Positions 1 through 13,014 of a DNA stretch of 64,000 nucleotides are shown here, piece after piece. The position numbers and the translations under genes are program-made. Source of the stretch: Hormiphora californensis (taxonomy: Eukaryota > Ctenophora > Tentaculata > Cydippida > Pleurobrachiidae); contig CM035350.1 in assembly GCA_020137815.1 (NCBI GenBank), positions 5,004,541 through 5,068,540 of the forward strand, in the 5' to 3' direction. Under the pieces are notes generated by a model that saw only the letters and a program-made list of their open reading frames with translations, ran no database searches and was not told where the DNA came from. How positions within the stretch are numbered: the first letter of the stretch is position 1; every line of letters begins with the position of its first letter.

Positions 1-929
1 ATTTCGCTTTTGCAGTTTGCTTTAGCAATTTATTTGAAAAGCGCTGCCTTATCCCGCGCTGCGCGTTTGCCAAGCAATTTATACGCTGGCGCCCAGCTCC
101 GTCTCTGCTTTCAACATCATTCACAAGATTTGTCTGTTCTATTTTTGGTTCTCAAAACTCTCACGAAAAAACCGTACACTGCTACCGGACGGCGGGCATG
201 CCCCCTGTGCAGTAGGGGGTGCTATTTGGGGGAAATTTTTTTTTTGCAACAGATATCCCAAAAGTTAAGACGGATTCTGTAGAGTAGACCCTAATTAGCA
301 AGTGTACGAAAGGGGAAGTCTAGATCTTTGTGATCTCTGTGTTCAGGGGGTTTTTGTAGATAAGAAAAAGTTTAGAACTTATCCCCTAAAAACGACTGTT
401 CCCGATATCTTAGAGCTCTAAAACTTTGCAGATCGGCTTTATATGATAAAATACAAAGTTGGTAAAAATTTCAGACCTTTAGCTCAAAATTCATTTTCAT
501 GACCGGAATGAACTTTGTTCATTCTCTCAATCAGGAGTCCATTTGACTTCAGAATTTTATTAGAAATGTTGGCAATCGATTATCTGCAAAATGCGACCAA
601 CGAGAGCCAAAACGGACCACCACAAGACACGCGGTGATCTGATCTCCAAAGTCGGTTAGGACATTCATAATCCTTGCTAAATATGACCTAGTTTTTGCAC
701 GGTTGCCGACATCGGATAGGTCTAAAATTTAGCACAGTGGCTCTAAACAATGTGTAGATGAGATTAGCAAAGTTTCAGGCTTAAAGCTCAAAATTCATTT
801 TTATGACTGGAATGAACTTCGTTCATTCTCTCAATCAGGAGGTCATTTGACTCCAGAATTTCAATAAATGTGTTTGGCAATCAATAAACTGCCAAATGGG
901 ATCGGATCACATTGGAGAATCTGACCCAG

Positions 930-1401
930 CACCCGATGGATCAGATCACATTATAGAAATATGGTCCACCAGCCCATGGATCAGATCACATTATAAGGAT
1001 CTGGTCCACCACCCATGGATCAGATCACATTTTAGGGATCTGGTCCACCAAACCATGGATCAGATCACATAACAGGGATGTTATCCACCACCCATGGATC
1101 AGATCACATAACAGGTATCTTATCCAACACCCCATGGATCAGATCAAATTAAAGGGATCTGATCTACCACCCATGGAATCAGATCACATTATAGATATCT
1201 GATCCACCCACCCCATGGATCAGATCATATTATAGGGATCTGGTCACCAACCCATGGATCAGATCACATAACAGGGATCTTATCCATCACCCCATGGATC
1301 AGATCACATTTTAGGGATCTGGTCCGCCAACCCATGGATCAGATCACATTATAAGGATCTGGTCCACCACCATGGATCAGATCACATTTTAGGGATCTGG
1401 T
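930..1401. repeat. 39-bp minisatellite, copy A
   Basis: About 12 head-to-tail units of 38-40 bp, each built on CCATGGATCAGATCACAT followed by a variable T/A run and GGATCTGGTCCACC. GATCAGATC and GATCTGGTC within a unit are near inverted repeats, so single units could fold. Same array as 15937-16404. Confidence 0.9.
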
Positions 1402-4400
1402 AGATGAGATTAGCAAAGTTTCAGGGCTTAAGCTCAAATTCATTTTTATGACTGGAATGAACTTTGTTAATTCTCTCAATCAGGAGGTCATTTGACTTCA
1501 GAATTTCAATAAATGTGTTTGGCAATCAATAAACTGCCAAATGGATCGGATCACATTGGAGAATCTGACCCGGCACCCGATGGATCAGATCACATTATAG
1601 AAATCTGGTCCACCACCCATGGATCAGATCACATTTTAGGGAATCTGGTTCCACCAATCCATGGCTGCACAGTGTGCAGCCGTGAGGTCTGACTCATATC
1701 ACTGAGTCATGGGTGGTGCGAGCTTTTTGAACCTCACCTTGCATCACAAAAAGAACATGGAACTGCACAATGGAAATTTAATGGCCAAAGAACATGGACT
1801 ACATGGGTAATCGGATGAAAATTCAGCCGGTACCCTGATCAAAGTAGCAAAGCTCAGACATGATTATTGATAATATGGCCAGAGGCCTACATCTGAGAAA
1901 GTATTAAAAATTAATACATACTAGTGACTTTCTCTCGGTGATAAATCGAATCCCCTATATAGTTGGAATTCTGGAAAACTGTCGATGATGCATTATTCAA
2001 AAGTTCTTACATCGTCTTTTGTCTCTTACTAGAGTACCCGTTTGCTGGGAACCCGTGACCTGGTAAATGGTAATTTATCCTCATACTAGAGTACCCGTTT
2101 GCTGGGAACCCGTGACCTGGTAAATGGTTAATTTATCCTCATATAACCGGGTGACATTGCATTTGTGTTTGATTTTTTAAATATAATTTGTTTGTTCGAG
2201 TCTCTCAGTCTCACAGTAGGAGCGGTAGATCAGTACGTGCAGAAGAAAGTCGCGCGCCACCTAATCTCAGGTTACTCTCAAGGCTTCATTTCGCAATCCA
2301 ATCCAAAAGTGACCTTCATCAAACCTGTACTGTTAGATCTCCTCAAGGAGAAGCGAAAACTTGAGGGACATTTCTTGATTGGATGCGACCTCGAGGAGCA
2401 TGACAATCGCAAAAAAGGGTGGTGGCAGAGGCGTTTTTTATTTTAACCACGTGGGGGGATCTAACTTTTTTTTTTTTTGAAAATTCACAAACCCCCAACA
2501 CCGTTTGGCATCACTTTCCAACAGCCGAAGAGAAGCTCCCGAAGAGAGAAAGGGGGGTAAGCGTATAGAGTTAACGCGATGGGGGTTCCATTCAATTGGG
2601 TTCGATCTTTTGCCCCCGGTGTGGGGGTTAGTAAAAAATCTTAAATCACTACACTAAACAAAAATAATAAATTTTACAAATAAAATCTCACACACGATTC
2701 AGATATTGAAGTAAATACTCCCAAGCCTACTGGGTTGTATTTTTAATTCGACATCCCCTCAGAAAATCTCAATGTTGCGATCAGCAACAGAATCTCAGCC
2801 TCCTTCTGATAGCTGCCAACGCCTGATCTAACCAATCCTACTACATGATACACATTGGGTTTTTGAAAAAACGGGCCCTTACAATTTTGGCGAGGCGGGG
2901 GAAATCGTTTACTGTAACGCAGCGAATTTCCCCAAAAAAGCGCTGCTTTTTTACGCCCCCGCGGCCCAAACCTGAATTACGCGCGCAGTTTTAAAATTTT
3001 AAAATTCATTTGAAAATTTCCTCTCGTTCGCGTTATATGTCGCCAAAAAAAAGTCGACGAAAAATTCCAAATTCGTGAATTATAAGAACTCCGGTCAGTT
3101 CTCATCTTGCCAATCCGTTTTCCGGGAACCCCTGGCCAAAGGACATTAAAATTCACTACCGAACAAGTTTCATATCGATTGGATAAGATTTTGGGTGGCT
3201 ACGGTGAAAAATATCGTATTTTTGGCATTTTTAACTTTCCCGACGCGATTTACGACCCTTAAACATTGAGTTACGGGAAATCGCGATCAAGTAAATGAAG
3301 TTCAAACGATTCTCTTTCCCCACTATCGCCGTTAGTTTTTTGATTTAGAGCCGTTTTCAGGGTCTTAGAAGCGTTTGAAAAATGTAAGTCTTTTTGTCGC
3401 AATTACGTCACCCCGTGACGTCACTGTTGTAAGATCGGATCAAAATCTGAGCCCGTACTTACACCCGCCTTGGTCCCAAAGTACCAGTGTACAAATTTTC
3501 AGGGTCTAGCTCAAAAACTGTAGGAGGAGTAGGGAGAAAACAATTATCGGACTAACATTTTGGAAATTATATATGGAATAACCGGTGAATAAGGAAACCA
3601 TATAAAGTTCAGAGCGCACCCCATCCAAGAGCGTATACTCCATTTTTTTTTTCAACTGTTCACCCCCCAAAGTTGTTGCGCGGAATGTTTTGCGCGTTTA
3701 TCACATGTAACGTGTAGCGCGCGCACACAAAATTTCTAAATTCATTTTTTGGGTGAACAGTTGAATAAAACTGGACTTTACCACCTCCAAAAGACACCCA
3801 CTCTAAGAGCGCACCACATCAAAGAGAGCTCCCCATCCAGAAGATACGCGAGCCAGGGGACACCACGCGCAGAGAGACCGCACGCGCAAATACAAACGCC
3901 GCGCTGGTCCTCTTCTGCGCGTGATGTCCCCTGCGCGTGGTATCTTCGGATGGGGAGCTCTCTTTGATGTGGTGCGCTCTTGAAGTGGTGTCTTCTGGAG
4001 GGTGGTGCGCTCTTGGATTGTGGTTTTTTTTGGTATGGTGCCTCTCAGGTGTGGTCTCTTTCGTAGGGTGCGCTCTTGGAGGCTCTTGGAGGCTCTTGGA
4101 GGCTCTTGAACTTTATTATGGTTCCTTATTTGTGTTTGATTTTTAAAATGATTAAATCGGATTTTTTGAAGTTGTTACCCCCCTTTTCGTGCGCGGAAGT
4201 TTTTGCGCGTTACATCACATGTTAAAAGTGTGGTTGCGCGTCAAAATTGATAAATTTCACAGCGCGGACATTTTGGGGTGACAACTTCAAAAATCCGACT
4301 TTTTAATTTGTTTGTTCCTTAGGCAATGAGTCTCATTACTAGTAGGAGCGGTTAGATCAGCACGTGCAGAAAGTCGCGCGACGTGCGCCACCCTATTTTA

Positions 4401-5507
4401 ATTTTCAGGTTACTCTCACGGCTTCATTTCGCTCCAATCCCAAAAGTGACGTTCATAAAACCTGCAGTAGATCTCCTTAAGGAGAAGCGAAAACGTGAGG
4501 GACATTTCTTGATTGGATGCGACCTCGAGCTATGACAATGCACAAAAGGGGTGGCACCGACTTAACCACGTGGTGATCTAACCGCTCCTACACATTGGGT
4601 TTTTGAAAAAAAAGGCCATTACAAATTTTGGCGAGGCGGGTAAATATTTTTCTGTAACGCGGCGAATTTTCCCAAAAAGCGCTGCTTTTTTATGCCGCGC
4701 GCGGAACCTAAAATTACGGGGCACAGTTTGTTTGTTTGTTTGTTTGGGTTTTTCACTAAACCATGGGTACCGGCTCAGCAAACCTCCATACCAACCCGGG
4801 TATGTGGGAAATATGGCCCCTGAGTCCTTCTCTCCCCTGGGGGAAAGAGACCCCATGGGTTTTAAATTTCTGGAATTCGAGAGGGTTTGGTCCGTTAGGG
4901 AACGTTTTGCCTTTGGGGGGTCTTGGTCGGGTAGTACATTTTTCCTTTGAGGAGGGTCTTGTCTTTAAATAGGGAACGTTTGCCCTTTGAGGGGTCTTGG
5001 TCGGGTAGGTAACGTTTTGCCTTTGAGAGGGTCTTGGTCTGGGTTGATATTTATCGTATTTGTTGGTCTGTCTGGGGCACACCCCTCAAGCATGCTTGTC
5101 TTACTCTTAATTATTGAAAAAGTCAATTACATCACAATATCAACTGTACACCCAAAAAATGAACAAAACAATACAGACAGGTGAAACTTACGACCTTGAT
5201 GATGATTGGGTAACCGTGATGTGTTTTGGTGATGAGATGAGAGGTGTAAACATTTCCAATGGTGCCCAAAAAACGAAAACGATCAAACACAAACAAGGGG
5301 GGTTGGGCACGATTGTAGCACCACTAGAGTGTAAAAATTTCTAGAAGACGATTGGATGAGATAGATAATAACATTGTTATTGTTACCACGCGATAGCGAC
5401 TTAGTGCACCCAAAACACAAGGGTTGTTCCTGTAGTGTGGTATTTAGCAATGTCCCTATATTGGAGAGAGGGGGGGGGTGGGGGGCGGGGGGTGGGGGGG
5501 GGGGGGT

Positions 5508-8500
5508 AAGTTTGGACCCAAAGTTGTGTTTCTGTAATTTAGTAAAGGGACCAGCCGGGCCCGAGAGAAGTTTCAGTGGTAACTGGGAGGCAGGCAGGAA
5601 GAGGGACCTAGAAGGAATTGAGGTTCATTTAATGAGAAAAATTTGCCCTTTTAAAAAGTGTGTTGAGACAAAGCAAAATGAAACGAAATGCAACGTAACG
5701 AACTAGTAATGAATAGAATCTGCTCTGTGACTTGTTAGTGCCTCCTTTCAAACCCCCGCATGGCAAAGTACAAGTTTCCCCCAAATTAATTAAATGCGAA
5801 ATTTCAAAGTTTTGGTTTGATTTTGGCCAAAATTGCTGCCCTAAACTAATTATTGGACTTGTGCCGTTTTGCCGGGGGGGGGAGACTTTCTCGCTGGGGA
5901 CTGAGAGATCATATGTTCTCGAATATTGGTATTGAGGCGGATTTAGGTTGTATTTTAGTGAGGGGAAGAGTAATATTGGACAAAAAGTTTTGCTTAATTT
6001 AGTATGGGACCAGGCCAGGCCCGAAGAGAACAGTTCAGTGGTAATGGGGGGTCATTGGGCATGGAAAGAGAACTAGAGGCAATTTGAGTTACATTTTTAT
6101 TTAGGAAAATAGCCCTTTTTAGTGTCTGAGACAAGCAAAAGTGAAACGAAATGCACGTAACGAACTAGTAATGAATAGAATTCTGCTCTGGGACTTGTTA
6201 GTGCTCCTTTACAAAACACGCAATGGCAAAGTACAAAGTTCCCAAATTTAATTTAAATGCGAAATTTCAAAAGTTTTGGTCGTTTTGGGCCAAAATTGCT
6301 GCCCTAAACTAATTGGACTGTGCGTTGCCGGGGAGACGGTGCTGGTGACTGAGAATCATATGTCTCGAATATTGGTATTTGGGCGGTTAAGTTGTATTTT
6401 AGTGAGGGAAGAGCTAAATGGGAAAAATGTGCGTATTAGTAAAGGGACCAGGCAGGCCGGAGAGGACAGTTCAGTGTACTGGGAGGTCATGTGTCATGGA
6501 AAGAGAACTAGAGCAGATTTTGATTACATTTTATGAGGAAATAGCCCTTTTTAGTGTCTGAGACAAACAAAAGTGAAACGAAATGAACGTACGAACTAGT
6601 AATGAAAGGAATTCTGCTCTGTTACTTGTTTTTTCCTTTATCAAACACGCAATTTTGGGAAAGTAAAAGTTTTCCCAAATTAATAAATGCGAAATTTAAA
6701 GTTTGGTCCCTTGGCCAAAATTGCTGCCTAAACTAATTATTGACTGTTGCCCTTGCCGGGGGGGAGACTCTCGCTGGTGACTGGAGATCAATGTTCTCGA
6801 AAATTGGTATTTGAGGCGGATTAAGTTTAGTTTTTGTGAGGGAAGGCAATAATTGGCAAAAATGTTGGGTTAATTTAGTAATGGGACCCGGCCCAGGCCC
6901 CCGGGGAGACGTTTCAGTGGTAACTGGGAGGTCATGTGTCTGGAAATGAAACTAGAGGCAGATTTTGAGTTACATTTTATTTAGGAAAATAGCCCTTTTT
7001 AGTGTCTGACTACAAAAAAGTGAAACGAAATGCAAAGTACGAACTAGAATGAATAGATTCTGCTTGTGTGACTTGTTTGTGCTCCTTTATCAAACAGCAA
7101 GGCAAAGTTTCAAAGTTTCCCCCCCCAAATTTTAATAATGCGAAATTTAAAGTTTTGTGATTTTGGCCAAAAATTGTGCTAAAACTAAATTATTGGACTG
7201 TGCGTTGCCGGGAGACTGCTTCGCTGGTGCGAGAACAAGTTTCTCGAAAAATTGGTATTGAGGCGGATTTTAAGTGTATTTTGAGGGGAAGAGCTATATG
7301 GACAAAAAGTTGCTGTATTTAGTAACTGGGACCAGGCAGGCCCGAAGGACAGTTCGTGGAACTGGGAGTCATGTGTTCATGGAAATGAAACTAGAGGCAG
7401 ATTTGGAGTTACATTTTAGAAAAGGGAAAAAGCCCTTTTTAGTGTCGGAGACAAGCCCAAAGGAAAAGAAATGCAACGTAACGAACTTTGTAATAAATTT
7501 TGCTCTGTGACTTGTTAGTGCTCCCTTTATCAAACACGCAATGGCAACGTAAACAAAGTTTCCCTTTAATTTTAAATGCGAAAATTTCAAAGTTTTGGTC
7601 GATTTTTTGGCCAAAATTTTGCCCTAAACTAATTATTGGACTGTGCGTTGCCGGGGAGACTGCTCGCTGGTGACTGAGAGATCAATGTTCTCGAATATTG
7701 GATTTGAGGCGGATTTAGTTGTATTTTATGAGGGAAGAGCTAAAATTGGAAAAAAATGTTGCTTGTAATTTAGTTTAAAGGGACCAGGCCAGGCCCAGAG
7801 GGCCGTCATTGGGGAACTGGGAGGGGCATGTGTCATGGAAATGAGAACTAGAGGCAGATTTGAGTTACATTTTTTTTGAGGAAAATAGCCCTTTTTAGTG
7901 TCTGAGACAAGCAAAAGTGAAACGAATCAACGTAACGAAAATAGTAATGAATAGAATTCTGCTCTGTGGGCTTGTTAGTGCTCCTTTATCAAACACGCAA
8001 TGGCAAAGTACAAAGTTTCCCAAATTAATTAAATGCGAAAATTTCAAAGTTTTGGTCGATTTTGGCCAAAATTGCTGGGCCCCAAACTAATTATTGGACT
8101 CTGCGTTGCCGGGAGACTGCTCGCTGGTGACTGAGAGATCCCTATGTTCTCGAATATTGGTTTTGAGGCGGATTAATTTTTGTAGTTTTTTGTGGGGGAA
8201 GCTTATTGGACCCAAAATGTGGCTGTAATTGTAATGGACCAGGCCAGGCCCGAGAGGACAGTTTTAGTTGGTAACTGGGAGGTCATGTGTCATTTGGAAA
8301 TGAGAACTAGAGGCATTTTTAGTTACATTTTTTTGAGGAAAATAGCCCTTTTAGTTTTCTGAGACAAGCAAAAGTGAAAACGCAAATGCACGTAACGAAC
8401 TAGTTATGAATAGAATTCTGCTCTGTGACTTGTTTGTGCTCCTTTATTCAAAAACGCAATGGCAAAGTACAAAGTTTCCCAAATTTAAAATTAAATGCGA

Positions 8501-11500
8501 AATTTTTAAAGTTTTGGTCGATTTGGCCAAATTGTGCCCTAAACTAATTATTGGACTGGCGTTTCCGGGGAGACTGCTCGCTTGGTGACTGAGAGATCAT
8601 ATGTTCTCGGGAAAAATTTGGGATTTGAGGCGGATTTAAGTTGTATTTTATGAGGGGGAAGAGCTAATATTGGACAAAAATGTTTCTGTTTAAATTTGTA
8701 AATGGGACCAGGCCAGGCCGAGAGACAGTTCAGTGGTAACTGGGAGGTCCTGTTGTCATGGAAAAAGAGAACTAGAGGCAGATTTTGGGTTTCATTTTTT
8801 TGAGGAAAAATAGCCTTTTTAGTGTTGAGACAAGCCAAAAGTGAAACGAAATGCAACGTAACGAACTAGTAATGAATAGAATTCTGCTCTGAAATTGTTA
8901 GGGCTCCTTTATTTAAACACGCAATGGCAAAGTACAAAGTTTTCCCCAAATTTAATTAAATGCGAAATTTTAAAGTTTGGTCGATTTGGCCAAAATTGCT
9001 GGCCCCAAACTAATTATTGGACTGTGCGTTGCCGGGGAGACTGCCCCCCTGTGACTGAGAGATCATATGTTCTCGAATATTGGTATTTGAGGCGGATTTA
9101 AGTTGTTTTTAGTGGGGGGGAAGAGCTAATATTGGAACAAAATGTTGCCTGATAATTTAGTAATGGGACCCAGGCCATGGCCCCCCAGAGAACAGTTCAG
9201 TGGTAACTGGGGGTCATGTGTCCCTGGAAATGAGAACTAGAGGCAGATTGGTTACATTTTATTTAGGAAATAGCCCTTTTTTAGTGTCTGAGACAAACAA
9301 AAGTGAAACGAAATGCAAAAGTAACGAACTAGTAAAGAATAGAATTCTGCTCTGTGACTTGTTCTTGTTAGTGCTCCTTTACAAAAACCCCACAATGGCA
9401 AGTCAAAGTTTCCCCAAATTTAATTAAATGCGAAATTTCAAGTTTTGGTCGATTTGGCCAAAATTGGGGTGCCCTAAACTAATTATTGGACTGTGCGTTG
9501 CCGGGGAGGGTCGCTCGCTGGTGACTGAGAGATCATTTCTCGAATATTGGTATTTGAGGCGGATTTAAAGTTGTATTTTTAGTGAGGGGAAGAGCTAATA
9601 TTGGACAAAAATGTTTTCTTTAATTTAGTAATGGGACCAGGCCAGGCCCGAGAGACAGTTTTAGTGGGACTGGGAGAGTCATGTCATGGAAATGAGAACT
9701 AGAGGCAGATTTGAGTTACATTTTATTTAGGAAAATAGCCCTTTTTAGTGTCTGGGGACAAGCAAAAGTGAAAAGAAATGCAACGTAACGAACTAGTAAT
9801 GAATAGAATTTTTGCTCTGTGACTTGTTAGTGGCCTTTATCAAACACGCAATGGCAAGTACCCAAAGTTTCCCAAATTTAATTAAATGCGAAATTTTAAA
9901 ATTTTGGTCGATTTTTGGCCAAAAATTGCTTTCCCCCCAACTAATTATTGGACTGTGCGTGCCGGGGGGGGAAATGGGTTCGCTGGTGACTGAGAGATCT
10001 ATGTTCTCGAAAAATTTGGGATTTGAGGCGGATTTAAGTTGTATTTTAGTGGGGGAAGAGCTAATATTGGACAAAAATGTTGCTGTAATTTAGTAATGGG
10101 ACCAGGCCCGGCCCGAGAGACAGTTCAGTGGTAATGGGAGGTCATGTTCATGGAAATGAGAACTAGAGGCAGATTTTAGTTACATTTTATTGAGGAAAAT
10201 AGCCCTTTTTAGTGTCTGGGACAAGCAAAAGTGAAACGAAATGCAACGTAACGAACTAGTAATGAATAGAATTCTGGCTCTGTGACTTGGGTTGTGCTCC
10301 TTATCAAACGCAATGGCCCAAAGTACAAAGTTTCCCAAATTTAATTAAATGCGAAATTTCAAAGTTTTGGTCGATTTTGGCCAAAATTTCTGCCCTAAAC
10401 TAATTATTGGACTGTGCGTTTGCCGGGGAGACTGCTCGCTGGTGACTGAGAGATCATATGTTCTCGAATATTGGGGATTTGAGGCGGATTTTTTTAAATT
10501 TTTTTATTTTTAGTGAGGGGAAGAGCTAATATTGGCAAAATGTTTTTTGTAATTTGTAATGGGGACCAGGCCAGGCCCGGGGAGGCAGTTTTCAGTGGTA
10601 ACTGGGAGGTCATGTGTCATGGAAATGAGAACTAGAGGCAGATTGAGTTACATTTTAAATTTAGGAAAATAGCCCTTTTTAGTGTCTGAGACAGCAAAAG
10701 TGAAACGAAATGCAACGTAACGAACTAGTAATGAATAATTTCGCTCTGGTGACTTTTTAGTGCTCCTTTATCAAACACCCCAATGCAAAATACAAAGTTT
10801 CCCAATTTAATTAAATGCGAAATTTCAAAGTTTTGGTCGATTTGGCCAAAATTGCTGCCCTAAACTAATTATTGGACTGTGCGTTGCCGGGGAGACTGCT
10901 CGCTGGTGACTGAGAGATCATATGTTCTCGAATATTGGTATTTGAGGCGGAATTTAAAATTGTATTTTATGAGGGAAAGAGCTAATATTGGACAAAAAAT
11001 GGTGCTGTAATTTAGTTGGGCCAGCCAGGGCCCGAAGACCGTTCATGGTAACTGGGAGGTCTGTGTCATGGAAATGAGAACTAGAGGCAGATTGAGTTTC
11101 ATTTTATTGAGGAAAATGCCCTTTTGTAGTGTCTGAACAAGCAAAGTGAAACGAAATGAACGTAAAGGGAAATAGTAATGAATTTGAAATTTTGGGTCTG
11201 TGACTGTTATGCTCCTTTTTCAAACACGCAATGGCAAAGTACAAAGTTTCCCAAATTTAATTTAAAAGCGAAATTTCAAAGTTTTTGGGCGATTTTGGGC
11301 CAAAATTGCTGCCCTAAAACTAATTTTTGGACTGTGCGTTGCCGGGGAGGGCTGCTCGCTGGTGACTGAGAGATCATAGTTCTCGAATATTGGTATTTGA
11401 GGCGGATTTAAGTTGTTTTTAGTGAGGGGACAAAGAGCTAATATTTGGGCAAAAATGTTTTCTGTTTAATTTAGTAATGGGACCAGGCCAGGCCCGAGAG

Positions 11501-12206
11501 ACAGTTTAGGGTAACTGGGAGGTCATGTTGTCATGGAAATGAGAACTAGAGGCAGATTTGAGTTACATTTTATTGAGGAAAATAGCCCTTTTAGTGTCTG
11601 AGACAAGCAAAAGTGAAACGAAAAAGCACGTAAACGAACTAGTAATGAATAGAATTCTGCTCTGTGACTTTAGTGTCCTTTATCAAACACGCAATGGCAA
11701 AGTACAAAGTTTCCCAAATTTAATTAAATGCGAAATTTCAAAGTTTTGGTCGATTTTGGCCAAAATTGCTGCCCTAAAACTAATATTGGGACTGTGCGTT
11801 GCCGGGGAGACTGGGTCGCTGGTGACTGAGAGATCATATGTTCTCGAATATTGGTATTTGGGCGGATTTTAAGTTGTATTTAGTGAGGGGAAAGAGCTAA
11901 TATTGGACAAAATGTTTTCTGTAATTTAGTAATGGGACCAGGCCAGGCCCGAGAGACAGTTCAGGTGTAACTGGGAGGTCATGTGTTTATGGAAATGGAA
12001 ACTAGAGGGCAGATTTGAGTTACATTTATTGAGGAAAATAGCCCTTTTTAGTGTCTGGGGACAAGCAAAGTGAAACGAAATGCACCGTAACGAACTAGTA
12101 AAGAATAGAATTCTGCTCTGTGACTTGTTAGTGCTCCTTTATCAAACACGCAATGGCAAAGTACAAAGTTTCCCAAATTTAATTAAATGCGAAATTTCAA
12201 AATTTT
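5508..12206. repeat. 456-bp satellite array, copy A (degraded sequence)
   Basis: About 14-15 tandem monomers matching the clean 456-bp satellite of copy B. Every monomer carries its own private set of short indels and homopolymer expansions, for example c, g or t triplets replacing unique bases. Total length (about 6.70 kb) is nearly that of the copy B array (about 6.69 kb). No reading frame is conserved between monomers, so the ORFs here are not genes. Confidence 0.92.
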
Positions 12207-12623
12207 AAATTACGCGCACAGTGTAAAATTTAAAATTCTTGAAAATTTCCTCGCGTTTTAAAGTCGCCAAAAAAAAAGTCGACCCAAAAATTCCAAATTC
12301 GTGAATTATAAGAACTCCGGTCAGTTCTCATCTTGCCAAACCTTTTCCGGGAACCCCTGGCCAAAGGACATTAAAATTCAATACCGACCAAGTTTCATAT
12401 CGATTGGATAAGATTTTGGGTGGCTACGGTGAAAAATAAACGTATTTTTGGGATTTTAAACTTCCCGACCCCGATTTACGGGCCCTTAAAAATTGAGTTA
12501 AGGGAATCCTACAAGTAAAATAAGTTCAAAAAGATTCTCTTTCCCCCTATTGCGTTAGTTTTTGATTTAGAGCCGTTTTCATCTTAGAAGGTTTGAAAAA
12601 TGTTAAAGTTTCTTTTTGCGCCA

Positions 12624-13014
12624 AAAAGGGGTCGTAAGGCCATGGAGGCCTGTGCTAAGAAGACCGGATGTACCGGGTTCACCAAGACCGGTAAAAACAA
12701 GTACAGACTGGGCAAGACCAGCACTGTTGTAACGAAGAAGGGAATGCAGGCGTATCTCAAGGGAAGTACCGTGACTGCCTACCACCTGAAACTGTGGCCA
12801 CATATGTCCGATATGGTTATTACCGGACAAGGAAAGACCGCCCTGAAGACCAAGAAGAAGGCCATGATTGCGTGTTCTAAGAACGCCAAGTGTACTGGTG
12901 TGAACAAGGTGGGAGGAAAGTATTACCAGGCTACCGGTGATAGCTACACCGTCAAATCAGGAGGAGAGGCCTGGGTCAAGGGGTCCTCTTACACTCCTTC
13001 CTTCACATATGACA
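12624..13014 (+). CDS. Exon a of Cys/Lys-rich protein (modules 1-2)
   Basis: Open frame containing two PAN-like modules. It ends at the donor GACA|GTAAGT (phase 1). The left edge is the repeat junction, not a splice site I can identify. Confidence 0.75.

Larger units (their letters stand above)
1..12623. repeat. Large direct repeat, copy A (left, noisy)
   Basis: Base 1 corresponds to 15003 and the match runs in the same order and orientation to about 12623, where copy A stops and a clean coding exon begins. The contents mirror copy B: head sequence, 39-bp minisatellite (930-1401), MITE nest (about 2200-4600), minisatellite (about 4860-5040) and 456-bp satellite array (about 5508-12206), then the tail element. 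Up to about 2.1 kb the two copies differ only sparsely. After that copy A gains many small indels and runs of c, g or t that copy B lacks. The element probably extends left of the window. Confidence 0.93.

Noticed and set aside
5374-12200. Many 60-110-codon frames in satellite copy A
   Set aside because: They differ from monomer to monomer, arise from indels in copy A, and are absent from the clean copy B array.
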